Source: Alphaproteobacteria bacterium (GTDB lineage Bacteria; Pseudomonadota; Alphaproteobacteria; Ferrovibrionales; Ferrovibrionaceae). Taken from it: DNA of 64,000 nucleotides. Location: the NCBI GenBank assembly GCA_017307375.1, contig JAFKFH010000009.1, forward strand, positions 62,001-126,000, given 5' to 3'. The notes under the pieces are model-generated. The model did not search any database and was not told the DNA's origin. It worked only from the letters and a program-made list of their open reading frames with translations. Positions 38,845-47,147 of the stretch are shown piece after piece. Position 1 is the first letter of the stretch, and each line of letters begins with the position of its first letter. The translations under genes and the position numbers were made by a program.

Positions 38845-40800
38845 TTGTTGGACGCCACCGCAGTCGATCGCCGTACGCTGCTCTTGTCGGCGAGCGCCGT
38901 CGCGATCACCGCCGGTTTGCCGGTCCCTGCCGCGCGGGCTGCGTCCACGGTCCCCGCCGCCCGCCTGGCGCGGCTGGCTCGCGGGGTCCAGTTCACGTTC
39001 TTCTTCGAACACTATACGGACCCGGCGACCCTGGCCGCCGACCTGCTGACCCGCCCGGTGACCGCGGCTGATCTCGATTTCCTGAAGTCGGCCGGCATCA
39101 ACGCGTGCCGCGTTTCGGTCGGGCCCGACTGGATCCTGAAGCGCTTCAACCCGGTGGCGGGGCGGCGCGAACTGTTGCGCAACGAACTCGGCGCCTTCAT
39201 CGACACGGCCATCGCGCGCGATTTCGGCGTGCAACTCGTCTTCATGGCCGACAACGTCTACAAGGACGCCATCGACCGGACCGGCAGCTACGCCCAGCTT
39301 GAAGCGGACCTGATCGAGATCTGGACGACGCTCACCACCTGGTTCGGCGACCGCAGCGCCAACCATCTGTTTCTCGAGCTGATGAACGAGCCGACCAGGG
39401 CCATGGCCGGCGTATGGCCGGCAATCCAGGCCCGCGTCGCCGCCTTCATCCGCGGCCGCGCCCCGGCCCATACACTGATCGCGACCGGCGGCAACTACAG
39501 CGACATCGACGGGCTGGTGGCGTTGAGCCCGCTGGCCGACGGCAACGTCGTCTACGCGGCGCATTTCTACGAACCCTTCGTATTTACCGCCCAGGGGTCG
39601 ATGCAGCCGATCGGCGATCTGCGCTACCCCACGGACCAGGCCCAGCGGGCCAGGGTCATGGGCGAAGCCGCCGGCCGGCCCGACGCCAATCTCTATCAGG
39701 CGTATTTCGATACGCCCTGGGATGCGGCGCGAATCCGAGCCCGGCTGTCCCAGGCTCGGAGCTGGGCCGATCGCAACGGCGTCCCGGTCATCGTCGGCGA
39801 ATTCGGCGTCAGCCAACCGGTATCCGGGCGGCCGGCCACGGCCTTCGCGCCGACGGCGTCGCGCAACACCTATTTCCGCCATGTCCGGGAAGCCTGCAAC
39901 GCCCTGGCCCTGCCCTGGACCCTCTATGGCTACAACGATCTCTGGGGCCTGCAGACGCAGACGTCCCCGCCCGGCGCGACCCGCCAGTTCGACGCCGCGG
40001 TATTCAATGCGCTGGGTTTGGCCAACGTCGCCGCCGGCAACAGCCTGCCGAACCTGCTCGGCGGCTGGAACCCGGCAGGCGCGGCCGAGAACGGCTGGTG
40101 GTGGAACCCGGCCGCCGGCGGCATGGGCTTCGCCTTCGAGCAATTGGGCCGGCGCGGCTTCGCCGCGGTATTCTTCTTCGACGACAGCGGCGCCCCGGTC
40201 TGGCATTCCGGCGGCGGCGGGATCAGCTACTGGAGCGCCGGACCGGGCAAGATGGGCACGGGCACGGCACTGACGCTGGACAGCTTCCGCGGCGGCACAC
40301 CGTTTTCAGGCACCTTCCGCACCGCCCAGTACGTCGGCAATGCCACGCATTTCAACCTGGTCGCGGACAGCCCGCGCAACGCGACTCTCAACTGGCGCTG
40401 GCCCTCGATCCCCCTGCAGCGCTATGCCTTCGTCACCAACGGCCCCGACCTCCTTCCCCCCGACGGCGTCGTGCCGGAAACCGGCTGGTGGTGGGTCGCC
40501 AGCGAACCGGGCTGGGGCATCTTCCTGGAAATCCAGGGCTCGGCTGTATTCCTGGCGGTCTTCACCTATGAAGACGACGGCCGTCCGGTCTGGTTTGTCG
40601 GCCAGGGCAGCCTGGGCAGGGGCGAGTTGAGCGTGCTGCTGCAGCGCTATCGCAACGGGCCGAGCGGCAGCAACCCGAGCCGGGTGCTGGAATCTGTCGG
40701 CAATATCGGCACGATCAGGGCAATTTTCAGCGACCGGCGCAACGGCACGGCGCTGCTGCCTTCCGGCCGGCAGGTGGCGTTGACGCGCTTTGCCTTCTGA
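38845..40800 (+). CDS. Secreted GH5-type glycoside hydrolase with two Trp-rich repeats
   Basis: A 651-residue exported enzyme. The N-terminus has a twin-arginine-like leader (VDRRTLLLSASAVAITAG, cut near AARA). Residues about 45-390 form a GH5-type cellulase barrel with the acid/base Glu182 in ELMNEPTR and the nucleophile Glu319 in IVGEFGVSQ. The C-terminus carries two similar repeats beginning GWWWNPAAGGMGFAFE (about 415) and GWWWVASEPGWGIFLE (about 545), a motif seen in other secreted proteins and perhaps a carbohydrate or surface-binding module. The start is a TTG at 38845 behind AGGGGTAAG. The substrate is likely a beta-1,4-glucan or mannan, but this is not certain. Confidence 0.85.
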   Translation: MLDATAVDRRTLLLSASAVAITAGLPVPAARAASTVPAARLARLARGVQFTFFFEHYTDPATLAADLLTRPVTAADLDFLKSAGINACRVSVGPDWILKRFNPVAGRRELLRNELGAFIDTAIARDFGVQLVFMADNVYKDAIDRTGSYAQLEADLIEIWTTLTTWFGDRSANHLFLELMNEPTRAMAGVWPAIQARVAAFIRGRAPAHTLIATGGNYSDIDGLVALSPLADGNVVYAAHFYEPFVFTAQGSMQPIGDLRYPTDQAQRARVMGEAAGRPDANLYQAYFDTPWDAARIRARLSQARSWADRNGVPVIVGEFGVSQPVSGRPATAFAPTASRNTYFRHVREACNALALPWTLYGYNDLWGLQTQTSPPGATRQFDAAVFNALGLANVAAGNSLPNLLGGWNPAGAAENGWWWNPAAGGMGFAFEQLGRRGFAAVFFFDDSGAPVWHSGGGGISYWSAGPGKMGTGTALTLDSFRGGTPFSGTFRTAQYVGNATHFNLVADSPRNATLNWRWPSIPLQRYAFVTNGPDLLPPDGVVPETGWWWVASEPGWGIFLEIQGSAVFLAVFTYEDDGRPVWFVGQGSLGRGELSVLLQRYRNGPSGSNPSRVLESVGNIGTIRAIFSDRRNGTALLPSGRQVALTRFAF

Positions 40801-40845
40801 GCGGCCGTTTACACCGGGGGCCGGCCTGGGCTATGACCCCGGGCC

Positions 40846-42660
40846 ATGGCCGCACCGCTTCTGACCCTGCAAGACATCCACCTGACCTTCGGCGGAACCC
40901 CGCTGCTCACCGGCGCCCAGCTCACGGTCGCCGAGGGAGAGCGTCTGTGCCTCGTCGGCCGCAACGGGTCGGGCAAGTCGACGCTGCTGAAGATCGCCGC
41001 CGGCCTCGTCCAGCAGGACCGGGGCGAGCGGGTGGTGCAGCAGGGCGTCACCCTGCGCTATCTGCCGCAGGAACCCGACCTGGCCGGCTTTGCGACGACG
41101 CTCGCCTATGTCGAGGCCGGGCTGGGCCCGGGCGACGATCCCTACCGCGCCCTGTACCTGCTGAACGAACTCGGCCTGACCGGCGAGGAAGAGCCGGCCC
41201 GGCTGTCGGGCGGCGAAGCGCGCCGGGCGGCGCTGGCCCGCACGATGGCGCCCCGGCCCGACATCCTGCTGCTCGACGAACCGACCAACCATCTCGACCT
41301 GCCGGCGATCGAATGGCTCGAGGCCGAGCTGAAGGGCATGCGCTCGGCGCTGGTGCTGATCAGCCATGATCGCCGTTTCCTCGAGACGCTGTCGCGCACC
41401 ACGGTCTGGCTCGACCGCGGCGCGACGCGCCAGCTGAACCGCGGCTTCGGCGAGTTCGAGGCCTGGCGCGACGAGCAGTTGGAGCTGGAAGAGGCCGAGC
41501 GCCACAAGCTGGACCGCCGCATCGCCGCCGAGATGGAATGGCTGCATTACGGCGGCGTCACCGCAAGGCGCAAGCGGAACGAGGGGCGCAAGCGGCGGCT
41601 GGAAGGCATGCGCCTGGAACGCCGCGAACAGCGCAAGGTGGCCGGCGCGGTCAAGCTGACGGTCAGCGAGGGCGAGGTTTCTTCCAAGCTGGTGATCGAT
41701 GCCGAGGGCGTATCGAAGTCCTATGGCGACCGGGTGATCGTGCAGGGCCTGGACCTGCGGGTGCGCCGCAACGACCGCCTGGGCATCATCGGGCCGAACG
41801 GTGCGGGCAAGACCACGCTGCTGAACCTGATGACCGGCCAGCTGGCCCCCGATACCGGCACCGTCAAGCTCGGCCTGAACCTGCAGATGGTCACGCTGGA
41901 CCAGAAGCGCGACGCGCTCGACCCGATGACGACGCTGTCGGACGCGCTGACCGGCGGGCATGGCGACAAGGTGATCGTCGGCGACGGCACCCGCCACGTC
42001 ATCAGCTACATGAAGGATTTCCTGTTCCAGCCGGAGCAGGCGCGCACGCCGATCGGCGTGCTGTCGGGCGGCGAGCGCGGCCGGCTGATGCTGGCGCGCG
42101 CCCTGGCGCTGCCCTCCAACATGCTGGTGCTGGACGAACCGACCAACGACCTCGACCTCGAAACCCTCGACCTGCTGCAGGAAATGCTGTCGGACTATGC
42201 CGGCACCGTGCTGCTGGTCAGCCACGATCGCGATTTCCTCGACCGGGTCGCCACCTCCGTGCTGGCCTATGAGGGCGACGGGCAGTGGCAGGAATATCCC
42301 GGCGGCTATGCCGACATGCAGGCGCAGCGCGGCCATGGCGTCCAGGCCCGGGCGGCCGCCGCGGCCAAGCCGGCGAAGGCCGCCGCACCGGCCGAGCCGG
42401 CAACCCCGCGCGCGCCGAAGAAGGCCAAGCTGAGCTTCGCCGAGCAGCATGCGCTGAAGACCCTGCCGGGGCGGATCGAGAAGCTGCAGGCCGAAATCGC
42501 GGCGCTGCAGAAGAAGCTGGACGATCCCAAGCTGTTCGCCCGCGATGCCGCCGCCTTCAACCAGACCGCCGCAAGCCTGTCCCAGGCCCAGGCGGCGCTG
42601 GCCGAGGCCGAGGACGAGTGGCTGGCCCTCGAAATGAAGCGGGAAGAACTCGAGGGATAA
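40846..42660 (+). CDS. uup: ABC-F family ATPase, Uup-like
   Basis: A soluble ABC-F protein of 604 residues with two nucleotide-binding domains: Walker A GRNGSGKST with LSGGEARRAALA and DEPTNHLD, then GPNGAGKTT (from about residue 316) with LSGGERGRLMLA and DEPTNDLD. The linker between them is charged and helical. The C-terminal extension (about 500-604) is Ala- and Lys-rich followed by a coiled coil, as in Uup, which acts on ribosomes or branched DNA. No membrane segments are present, so it is not a transporter. Confidence 0.92.
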   Translation: MAAPLLTLQDIHLTFGGTPLLTGAQLTVAEGERLCLVGRNGSGKSTLLKIAAGLVQQDRGERVVQQGVTLRYLPQEPDLAGFATTLAYVEAGLGPGDDPYRALYLLNELGLTGEEEPARLSGGEARRAALARTMAPRPDILLLDEPTNHLDLPAIEWLEAELKGMRSALVLISHDRRFLETLSRTTVWLDRGATRQLNRGFGEFEAWRDEQLELEEAERHKLDRRIAAEMEWLHYGGVTARRKRNEGRKRRLEGMRLERREQRKVAGAVKLTVSEGEVSSKLVIDAEGVSKSYGDRVIVQGLDLRVRRNDRLGIIGPNGAGKTTLLNLMTGQLAPDTGTVKLGLNLQMVTLDQKRDALDPMTTLSDALTGGHGDKVIVGDGTRHVISYMKDFLFQPEQARTPIGVLSGGERGRLMLARALALPSNMLVLDEPTNDLDLETLDLLQEMLSDYAGTVLLVSHDRDFLDRVATSVLAYEGDGQWQEYPGGYADMQAQRGHGVQARAAAAAKPAKAAAPAEPATPRAPKKAKLSFAEQHALKTLPGRIEKLQAEIAALQKKLDDPKLFARDAAAFNQTAASLSQAQAALAEAEDEWLALEMKREELEG

Positions 42661-42666
42661 ACGCGC

Positions 42667-42689
42667 CGGCAGGATCTGCTATCCTGCCG
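42667..42689 (+). terminator. 9-bp hairpin between uup and the kinase gene
   Basis: CGGCAGGAT (42667-42675) pairs perfectly with ATCCTGCCG (42681-42689) around a 5-base loop. It starts 6 bases after the uup stop and ends 4 bases before the ATG of the next gene. The only purine-rich AGGA before that ATG lies in the 5' arm. It may terminate uup transcripts or control translation of the kinase gene. Confidence 0.5.
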
Positions 42690-42693
42690 ATCC

Positions 42694-43572
42694 ATGAATC
42701 AGGCCGACGCCCTCGACGCGATCAGAAACCTGCCGGTGTGGCAGGGAAGGGTCGCGATCGAGCCGCTGTCGGGCGGACTGACCAACCGCAACTACCTCGT
42801 CCGCGACGCCCGGGCCCGCTATGTCGTGCGGGTCGGCGCCGACATCCCGGTCCATGGCATCCTGCGCTTCAACGAACTGGCGGCAAGCCGTGCGGCGGCG
42901 GCGGTCGGCATATCGCCGGCGGTCGTCCATGCCGCCCCCGGCCTGCTGGTCCTCGATCATGTCGACGGCCGCACCTTCACGCCCGACGATGTCCGCCGGC
43001 GACGCGGCGACTGCCTGGCGCTGGTCCGGCGGGCCCATCGCGACATACCGCGGGCATTGCGGGGGCCGATCCTGTCGTTCAACGTCTTCCACGTGCTGCG
43101 CGACTATGCCCACACGCTGGTCGAAGGCCGCTCGCGCCTCGCCGCCCTGCTGCCCGAATGGCTGGAGCGCGCCGGCCGGCTGCAGCAGGCGGCCGGGCCA
43201 GTCGACCTTGTCTTCGGCCACAACGACCTGCTGGCCGCCAACTTCATCGACGACGGCCGGCGGCTTTGGCTGATCGACTGGGACTATGCCGGATTCAACA
43301 CACCACTGTTCGATCTGGGCGGACTGTCGTCGAACAACGGCTTTGACGCCGACGAGGACGAGCGCATGCTGGAGGCATATTTCGACCAGCCGCCAGACGA
43401 CGGCCTGCGCCGCCGGTTCCGCGCCGTCCTCTGCGCCTCGCTGCTGCGCGAAAGCCTGTGGAGCCTGGTATCGGAGCTGCACTCGACGCTGGCCGTGGAC
43501 TACGTCGCCTATACAGCGGAAAACCTCGCCCGGTTCGAGAGGGCGTGGCGAGACTTCGAGCAGGCCGGCTGA
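42694..43572 (+). CDS. Choline kinase-like phosphotransferase
   Basis: A 292-residue kinase-fold protein of the APH/choline kinase group. The N-terminal lobe has EPLSGGLTNRNYLVRDARAR and the catalytic loop is VFGHNDLLAANFI followed by the metal-binding LIDWDYAGFNTPLFDLGG. Similar bacterial proteins phosphorylate choline, ethanolamine or amino alcohols. The substrate cannot be fixed from the sequence. The ATG immediately follows a hairpin. Confidence 0.85.
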   Translation: MNQADALDAIRNLPVWQGRVAIEPLSGGLTNRNYLVRDARARYVVRVGADIPVHGILRFNELAASRAAAAVGISPAVVHAAPGLLVLDHVDGRTFTPDDVRRRRGDCLALVRRAHRDIPRALRGPILSFNVFHVLRDYAHTLVEGRSRLAALLPEWLERAGRLQQAAGPVDLVFGHNDLLAANFIDDGRRLWLIDWDYAGFNTPLFDLGGLSSNNGFDADEDERMLEAYFDQPPDDGLRRRFRAVLCASLLRESLWSLVSELHSTLAVDYVAYTAENLARFERAWRDFEQAG

Positions 43573-43599
43573 TCTTCTTGCAGCCGGTGAGCAACGGTG

Positions 43600-43613
43600 C
43601 TTGTATATACCAG
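43600..43613. promoter_or_regulatory. GntR-like operator candidate upstream of the PhnD-like gene
   Basis: CTTGTATATACCAG is a near-palindrome (one mismatch from CTTGTATATACAAG) of the type bound by FCD-class GntR regulators. A 12-of-14 match occurs at 49502-49515 in front of the SDR gene of the same cluster. It lies about 93 bases before the start codon at 43706. Confidence 0.4.
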
Positions 43614-43705
43614 ATTAGACAACATTGCGGCACCGACTCTGGTCGGCCGGGATCGGACCCGGGACGACCGGTTCTTTCGCCTGCCGCGCCTCGAGGGGTA
43701 GCGCC

Positions 43706-44518
43706 ATGTCTGCATCGCTGATCGCCTGCGCGCGCATGTATGCGGTGACGCCGGCCGCACGCGACGCGTGGCGGACCCTGCTTGCCGAGGCGGGCCGGCG
43801 CGCGGGCCTCGACCTCACCATCATCGACCATGCCTATCCTGCCCCGCTGGGCGAGCTCTGGGGCCGGCCCGATCTGGCCGCGGCCTTCATGTGCGGCTGG
43901 CCGCTGGCCCAGCGCGATTTCAGCCATCCGGTCGTCGCGGCCCCCGCACCGTCCGATCGGGCCAGTGCCGGCCGCGCGGTCTATCGCACCCATTTTGTCG
44001 TCACCGCGGATGCGCCGTTCCGGACCCTGGAAGATACGTTCGGGCACCGGATGGCCTTCACGGTCGAGGACAGCCACTCCGGCTACAATGCACCGCGCCA
44101 CCACCTGCTGCCCTATCGCCGCGCCCGCGGCGGGGCGCCGCTGTTCGCGGCGATGGTCGGGCCGGTGATCACGCCGCGCCGGGTCCTGGAAACGGTCGCG
44201 GCCGGCGAGGCCGATGTCGGCCCGCTCGATTCCTACGCCTACGCGCTGATGATGCGCCATGACCGCGAACTGGCCGGCCGTTTCCGCGTCGTCGCCTCGA
44301 CCGATCCGATTCCGATGCCGCCGCTGGTGGCCGCGCCCGGCACGGATCCGCAGATCCTCGACCGCCTGGCCGGCGCCTTCCTGTCGTTCGACGGCCGCGA
44401 GGAGGCGATGCAAGCGCTGCTGCTGTCCGGTTTCGAACGACCCGACGCCCGCATCTATGCCGTGACCCAGGACTGGGCCAGGGCCGCCGGCGATGCCGGC
44501 CTCGAGCGCCTCGGCTAA
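43706..44518 (+). CDS. PhnD-like periplasmic-binding-protein domain without signal peptide
   Basis: A 270-residue protein with the phosphonate/thiamine-binding-protein fold: MYAVTPAARDAWRTLLAEAG at the start, then the ligand loop DSHSGYNAPRHHLLPY and AAGEADVGPLDSYAYALMM. No export signal is visible, so it may be a cytoplasmic sensor or enzyme instead of a transport receptor. CGAGGGGTA precedes the ATG at 43706. It converges with the ABC transporter binding-protein gene at 44538, and a shared operator-like site suggests common control. Confidence 0.75.
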   Translation: MSASLIACARMYAVTPAARDAWRTLLAEAGRRAGLDLTIIDHAYPAPLGELWGRPDLAAAFMCGWPLAQRDFSHPVVAAPAPSDRASAGRAVYRTHFVVTADAPFRTLEDTFGHRMAFTVEDSHSGYNAPRHHLLPYRRARGGAPLFAAMVGPVITPRRVLETVAAGEADVGPLDSYAYALMMRHDRELAGRFRVVASTDPIPMPPLVAAPGTDPQILDRLAGAFLSFDGREEAMQALLLSGFERPDARIYAVTQDWARAAGDAGLERLG

Positions 44519-44537
44519 CGTCGCCGCCCCTGCTCCC

Positions 44538-45578
44538 TCATCCTTTCGCGGCGTCGACGTAGCGATTGGTCCAGAACACGGTCTCGCCCTTGGCCGGATC
44601 GAGATTGGCGCCGGGGTTGGTGCCGACTTCGCCGATAAAGGCGATCAGATCGGCGATCGACTGGACGGAAAACCGCCCGCCATCGGCCACCCCGCCCTTC
44701 AGGCCTTCGATCGCCGCCTTCATCACGTCAGGCTTGATCTTGGGAAAGAACGCCTGCTGGATCGCGGTCGACGCGGCAGCCGGATCGGCGATCACCTGCG
44801 CGGATGCCGCCTGCAGCGCCTTCACCGTGGCAACGATCGCCGGGACCTTCGCCTCCGGCACCGGGGTCTTGGCCACCAGGACCAGATAGGGCACGGCCGT
44901 GCGCTTGCCGAAATCGTCGCCGATGCGCGAGACGATGCGGCCGATGCCGGCATCCTCGGCCAGCGCGCCTTCCGGCGGGGACAACACGAATCCGTCGACA
45001 CGCTTGTTTTCCAGCGCCGCCTGGATCGCCGGCGGCGCACCGGCCAGCGCGGCCTGGATATCGGTCTTCGGGTTGAGGCCGCCCTGGGCGGCCAGCCAGC
45101 GGGCGGCACTTTCCTGGGCACCGCCGACGGCGGAGACGCCGATGGTAACGCCCTTCATCGCCTTCAGCCGCCGGTCCAGCGGATCGGTCGGCTTGATGCC
45201 GGCCTTGGCGATCACGTCGTTCGACAGCACCAGTTCGAGCGAGATCTTCGACATCAGCGAATAGACCAACTGGAAGGGCTGGCCCTTGCCGATGGCGCGC
45301 AGCGCGGTCTCCGAGCCGACCGCGGCCAGATCGATATCGCCGGCATCGAGGGCGGCGAGCGTCGTCGGATCGCCCCCCGGGATCGCCGCCCAGTCGAGAT
45401 CGACGTTCTGCTGCCTGAAGCTGCCCAGCGCCCGGGCGGCCATCACCGGCAGGAACGACACCGCCGGCGTCGCCTGGCCGATGCGCACCTTCATCGCGCC
45501 CTGGGCCGCGGCCCCGGCCGCACAGGCCGCGGCCGTGCCGCCCAACAGAATGCCGAAATCGCGTCGCGTCAGGCGCAT
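44538..45578 (-). CDS. ABC transporter substrate-binding protein (taurine/nitrate type), Tat-exported
   Basis: A 346-residue NMT1/SsuA-like receptor. The leader MRLTRRDFGILLGGTAAACA has a twin-arginine motif. The mature part starts KVRIGQATPAVSFLPVMAARA and includes GDIDLAAVGSETALRAIG and GVTIGVSAVGGAQESAARWL, typical of the family. The ligand is unknown; placement after an ammonia-lyase-like gene suggests an aromatic or imidazole compound. It lies 13 bases after the permease gene. Confidence 0.85.
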   Translation of the reverse strand: MRLTRRDFGILLGGTAAACAAGAAAQGAMKVRIGQATPAVSFLPVMAARALGSFRQQNVDLDWAAIPGGDPTTLAALDAGDIDLAAVGSETALRAIGKGQPFQLVYSLMSKISLELVLSNDVIAKAGIKPTDPLDRRLKAMKGVTIGVSAVGGAQESAARWLAAQGGLNPKTDIQAALAGAPPAIQAALENKRVDGFVLSPPEGALAEDAGIGRIVSRIGDDFGKRTAVPYLVLVAKTPVPEAKVPAIVATVKALQAASAQVIADPAAASTAIQQAFFPKIKPDVMKAAIEGLKGGVADGGRFSVQSIADLIAFIGEVGTNPGANLDPAKGETVFWTNRYVDAAKG

Positions 45579-45591
45579 GGTCAGAAATCCT

Positions 45592-46359
45592 CTAAATGTC
45601 GTTCGATTGGGCAGCAGCCTGCGGCCGCCAGCGCAGCAGGCGGCGTTCGAGCCGCGCGGCACCGATATTGGCGACCAGGATGAAGGCCAGCAGGATGACG
45701 ATGCCGGCAAAGACGCCGGCCGGGTCATAGGTCGACGAAGCCTGGTTGATGAACAGGCCGAGGCCGCGGGTCGAGGAGGCAAACTCGCCGACGATGACGC
45801 CGATGACGCTGTAGGGAATGGCCATGCGCATGCCGAGCAGCACGAAGGGGGCCGCCGCCGGCAGGTAGACATGACGGGTCAGCTGGCGCTCCTTCGCCCC
45901 CATGATCAGGGCGAGGTTGGCGTATTCCCGGTCGACGTTCCGCACGCCGGTATAGACGTTATAGAAGGTCAGGAAGAACACCATGATGCCCGCCAGCGCG
46001 ATCTTCGAGCCGATGCCGATGCCGAACCAGATGATGAACAGCGGCGCCAGCGCGATCTTCGGAATGCCGTAGAACGCCATCACATAGGGTTCGACGACCG
46101 CGGCCACCCGCGGCGAGCGGCCGAGCCAGTAGCCGACGACGACACCCGACAGCACGCCGACGAGGTAGCCGAGCACCAGTTCCTGCAGCGTCACGACCAG
46201 ATGCGGCAGGATTTCGCCGGTGGCAAACAGCTCGTAGAGCCGCACGGCAATGGCCGACGGCTTGGAGACGTAGATCTCGCGGATCAGCCGGCCCGAGGCC
46301 CATTCCCAGAAGGCCAGCAGGACAAGGCCGGGCAACAGCGCCAGGATAGCCTTCTTCAT
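45592..46359 (-). CDS. ABC transporter permease (taurine/nitrate type)
   Basis: A 255-residue inner-membrane protein with six predicted membrane segments and the EAA-type loop (LIMGAKERQLTRHVYLPAAA) that contacts the ATPase. The start ATG at 46359 overlaps the ATPase stop by 4 bases. A much longer open frame upstream lies on top of other genes and is a shadow. Confidence 0.9.
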   Translation of the reverse strand: MKKAILALLPGLVLLAFWEWASGRLIREIYVSKPSAIAVRLYELFATGEILPHLVVTLQELVLGYLVGVLSGVVVGYWLGRSPRVAAVVEPYVMAFYGIPKIALAPLFIIWFGIGIGSKIALAGIMVFFLTFYNVYTGVRNVDREYANLALIMGAKERQLTRHVYLPAAAPFVLLGMRMAIPYSVIGVIVGEFASSTRGLGLFINQASSTYDPAGVFAGIVILLAFILVANIGAARLERRLLRWRPQAAAQSNDI

Positions 46360-47129
46360 GCCAGCACCTCGGCGCGGAAGCGTTGCCAGACCTGGCCGTA
46401 GGCGTCGTCGAAACCCGGCACGGCGAACGGCTCGAACACGTTGCGCGGCCGCGCCAGCGCGATCGGCACGCGCGCGATGACCCGGGCCGGACGGCGGCTC
46501 AGCACCACCACCTCGTCGGCCAGCAGCACCGCCTCGGTGATATCGTGGGTGATCAGAACGACGGTGGCGCCCTGGCGCGCGACCAGACCCTGCAGGTCGT
46601 CCTGCATCACCATCCGGGTCTGGGCATCGAGGGCGCCGAACGGCTCGTCCATCAGGATGACGTCGGGCCGGTAGACCAGGGTGCGGGCGATCGAGCCGCG
46701 CTTCTGCATGCCGCCCGAAAGCTGGTGCGGATAATGGTCGGCGAACCCGTCGAGACCGACATCGGCGAGGATCCGGCGCACCCGCTCCTCGCGTTCGGCC
46801 GCCGGCACATTCTTGAACACCATCGGCAGCGCGACGTTCTGTGACAGCGTGTACCAGGGGAACAGCAAGGATTGCTGCGGGATGAAACCGATCGTCGAGT
46901 TGACGCCGGCGATCTCGCGCCCCGACTGGCGCACCCGCCCCTTCGACGGCTTCAGCAGGCCGGCCAGCATCTGCAGCAGGGTCGACTTGCCGCAGCCCGA
47001 CGGCCCGATGACCGCGGTGAACGTCCCCCTCGCCATCTCGAAGGAAACATCGTCGATGACCGGCATCGGGCCGGCCGGCGTCGCGAAACTGTGGGAAACG
47101 TTCTCGAACGCGATCTCGGGCGCGACCAT
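46356..47129 (-). CDS. ABC transporter ATP-binding protein (taurine/nitrate type)
   Basis: A 257-residue ATPase with Walker A GPSGCGKST, signature LSGGMQKRGSIARTL, Walker B DVILMDEPFGALD and the switch His in VVLITHDITEAVLLA. It drives the importer made with the permease and binding protein that follow. The ATG at 47129 was preferred to an adjacent TTG. It lies 18 bases after the ammonia-lyase-like gene. Confidence 0.92.
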   Translation of the reverse strand: MVAPEIAFENVSHSFATPAGPMPVIDDVSFEMARGTFTAVIGPSGCGKSTLLQMLAGLLKPSKGRVRQSGREIAGVNSTIGFIPQQSLLFPWYTLSQNVALPMVFKNVPAAEREERVRRILADVGLDGFADHYPHQLSGGMQKRGSIARTLVYRPDVILMDEPFGALDAQTRMVMQDDLQGLVARQGATVVLITHDITEAVLLADEVVVLSRRPARVIARVPIALARPRNVFEPFAVPGFDDAYGQVWQRFRAEVLA

Positions 47130-47147
47130 CAAGCCTCCATGCCGGTG

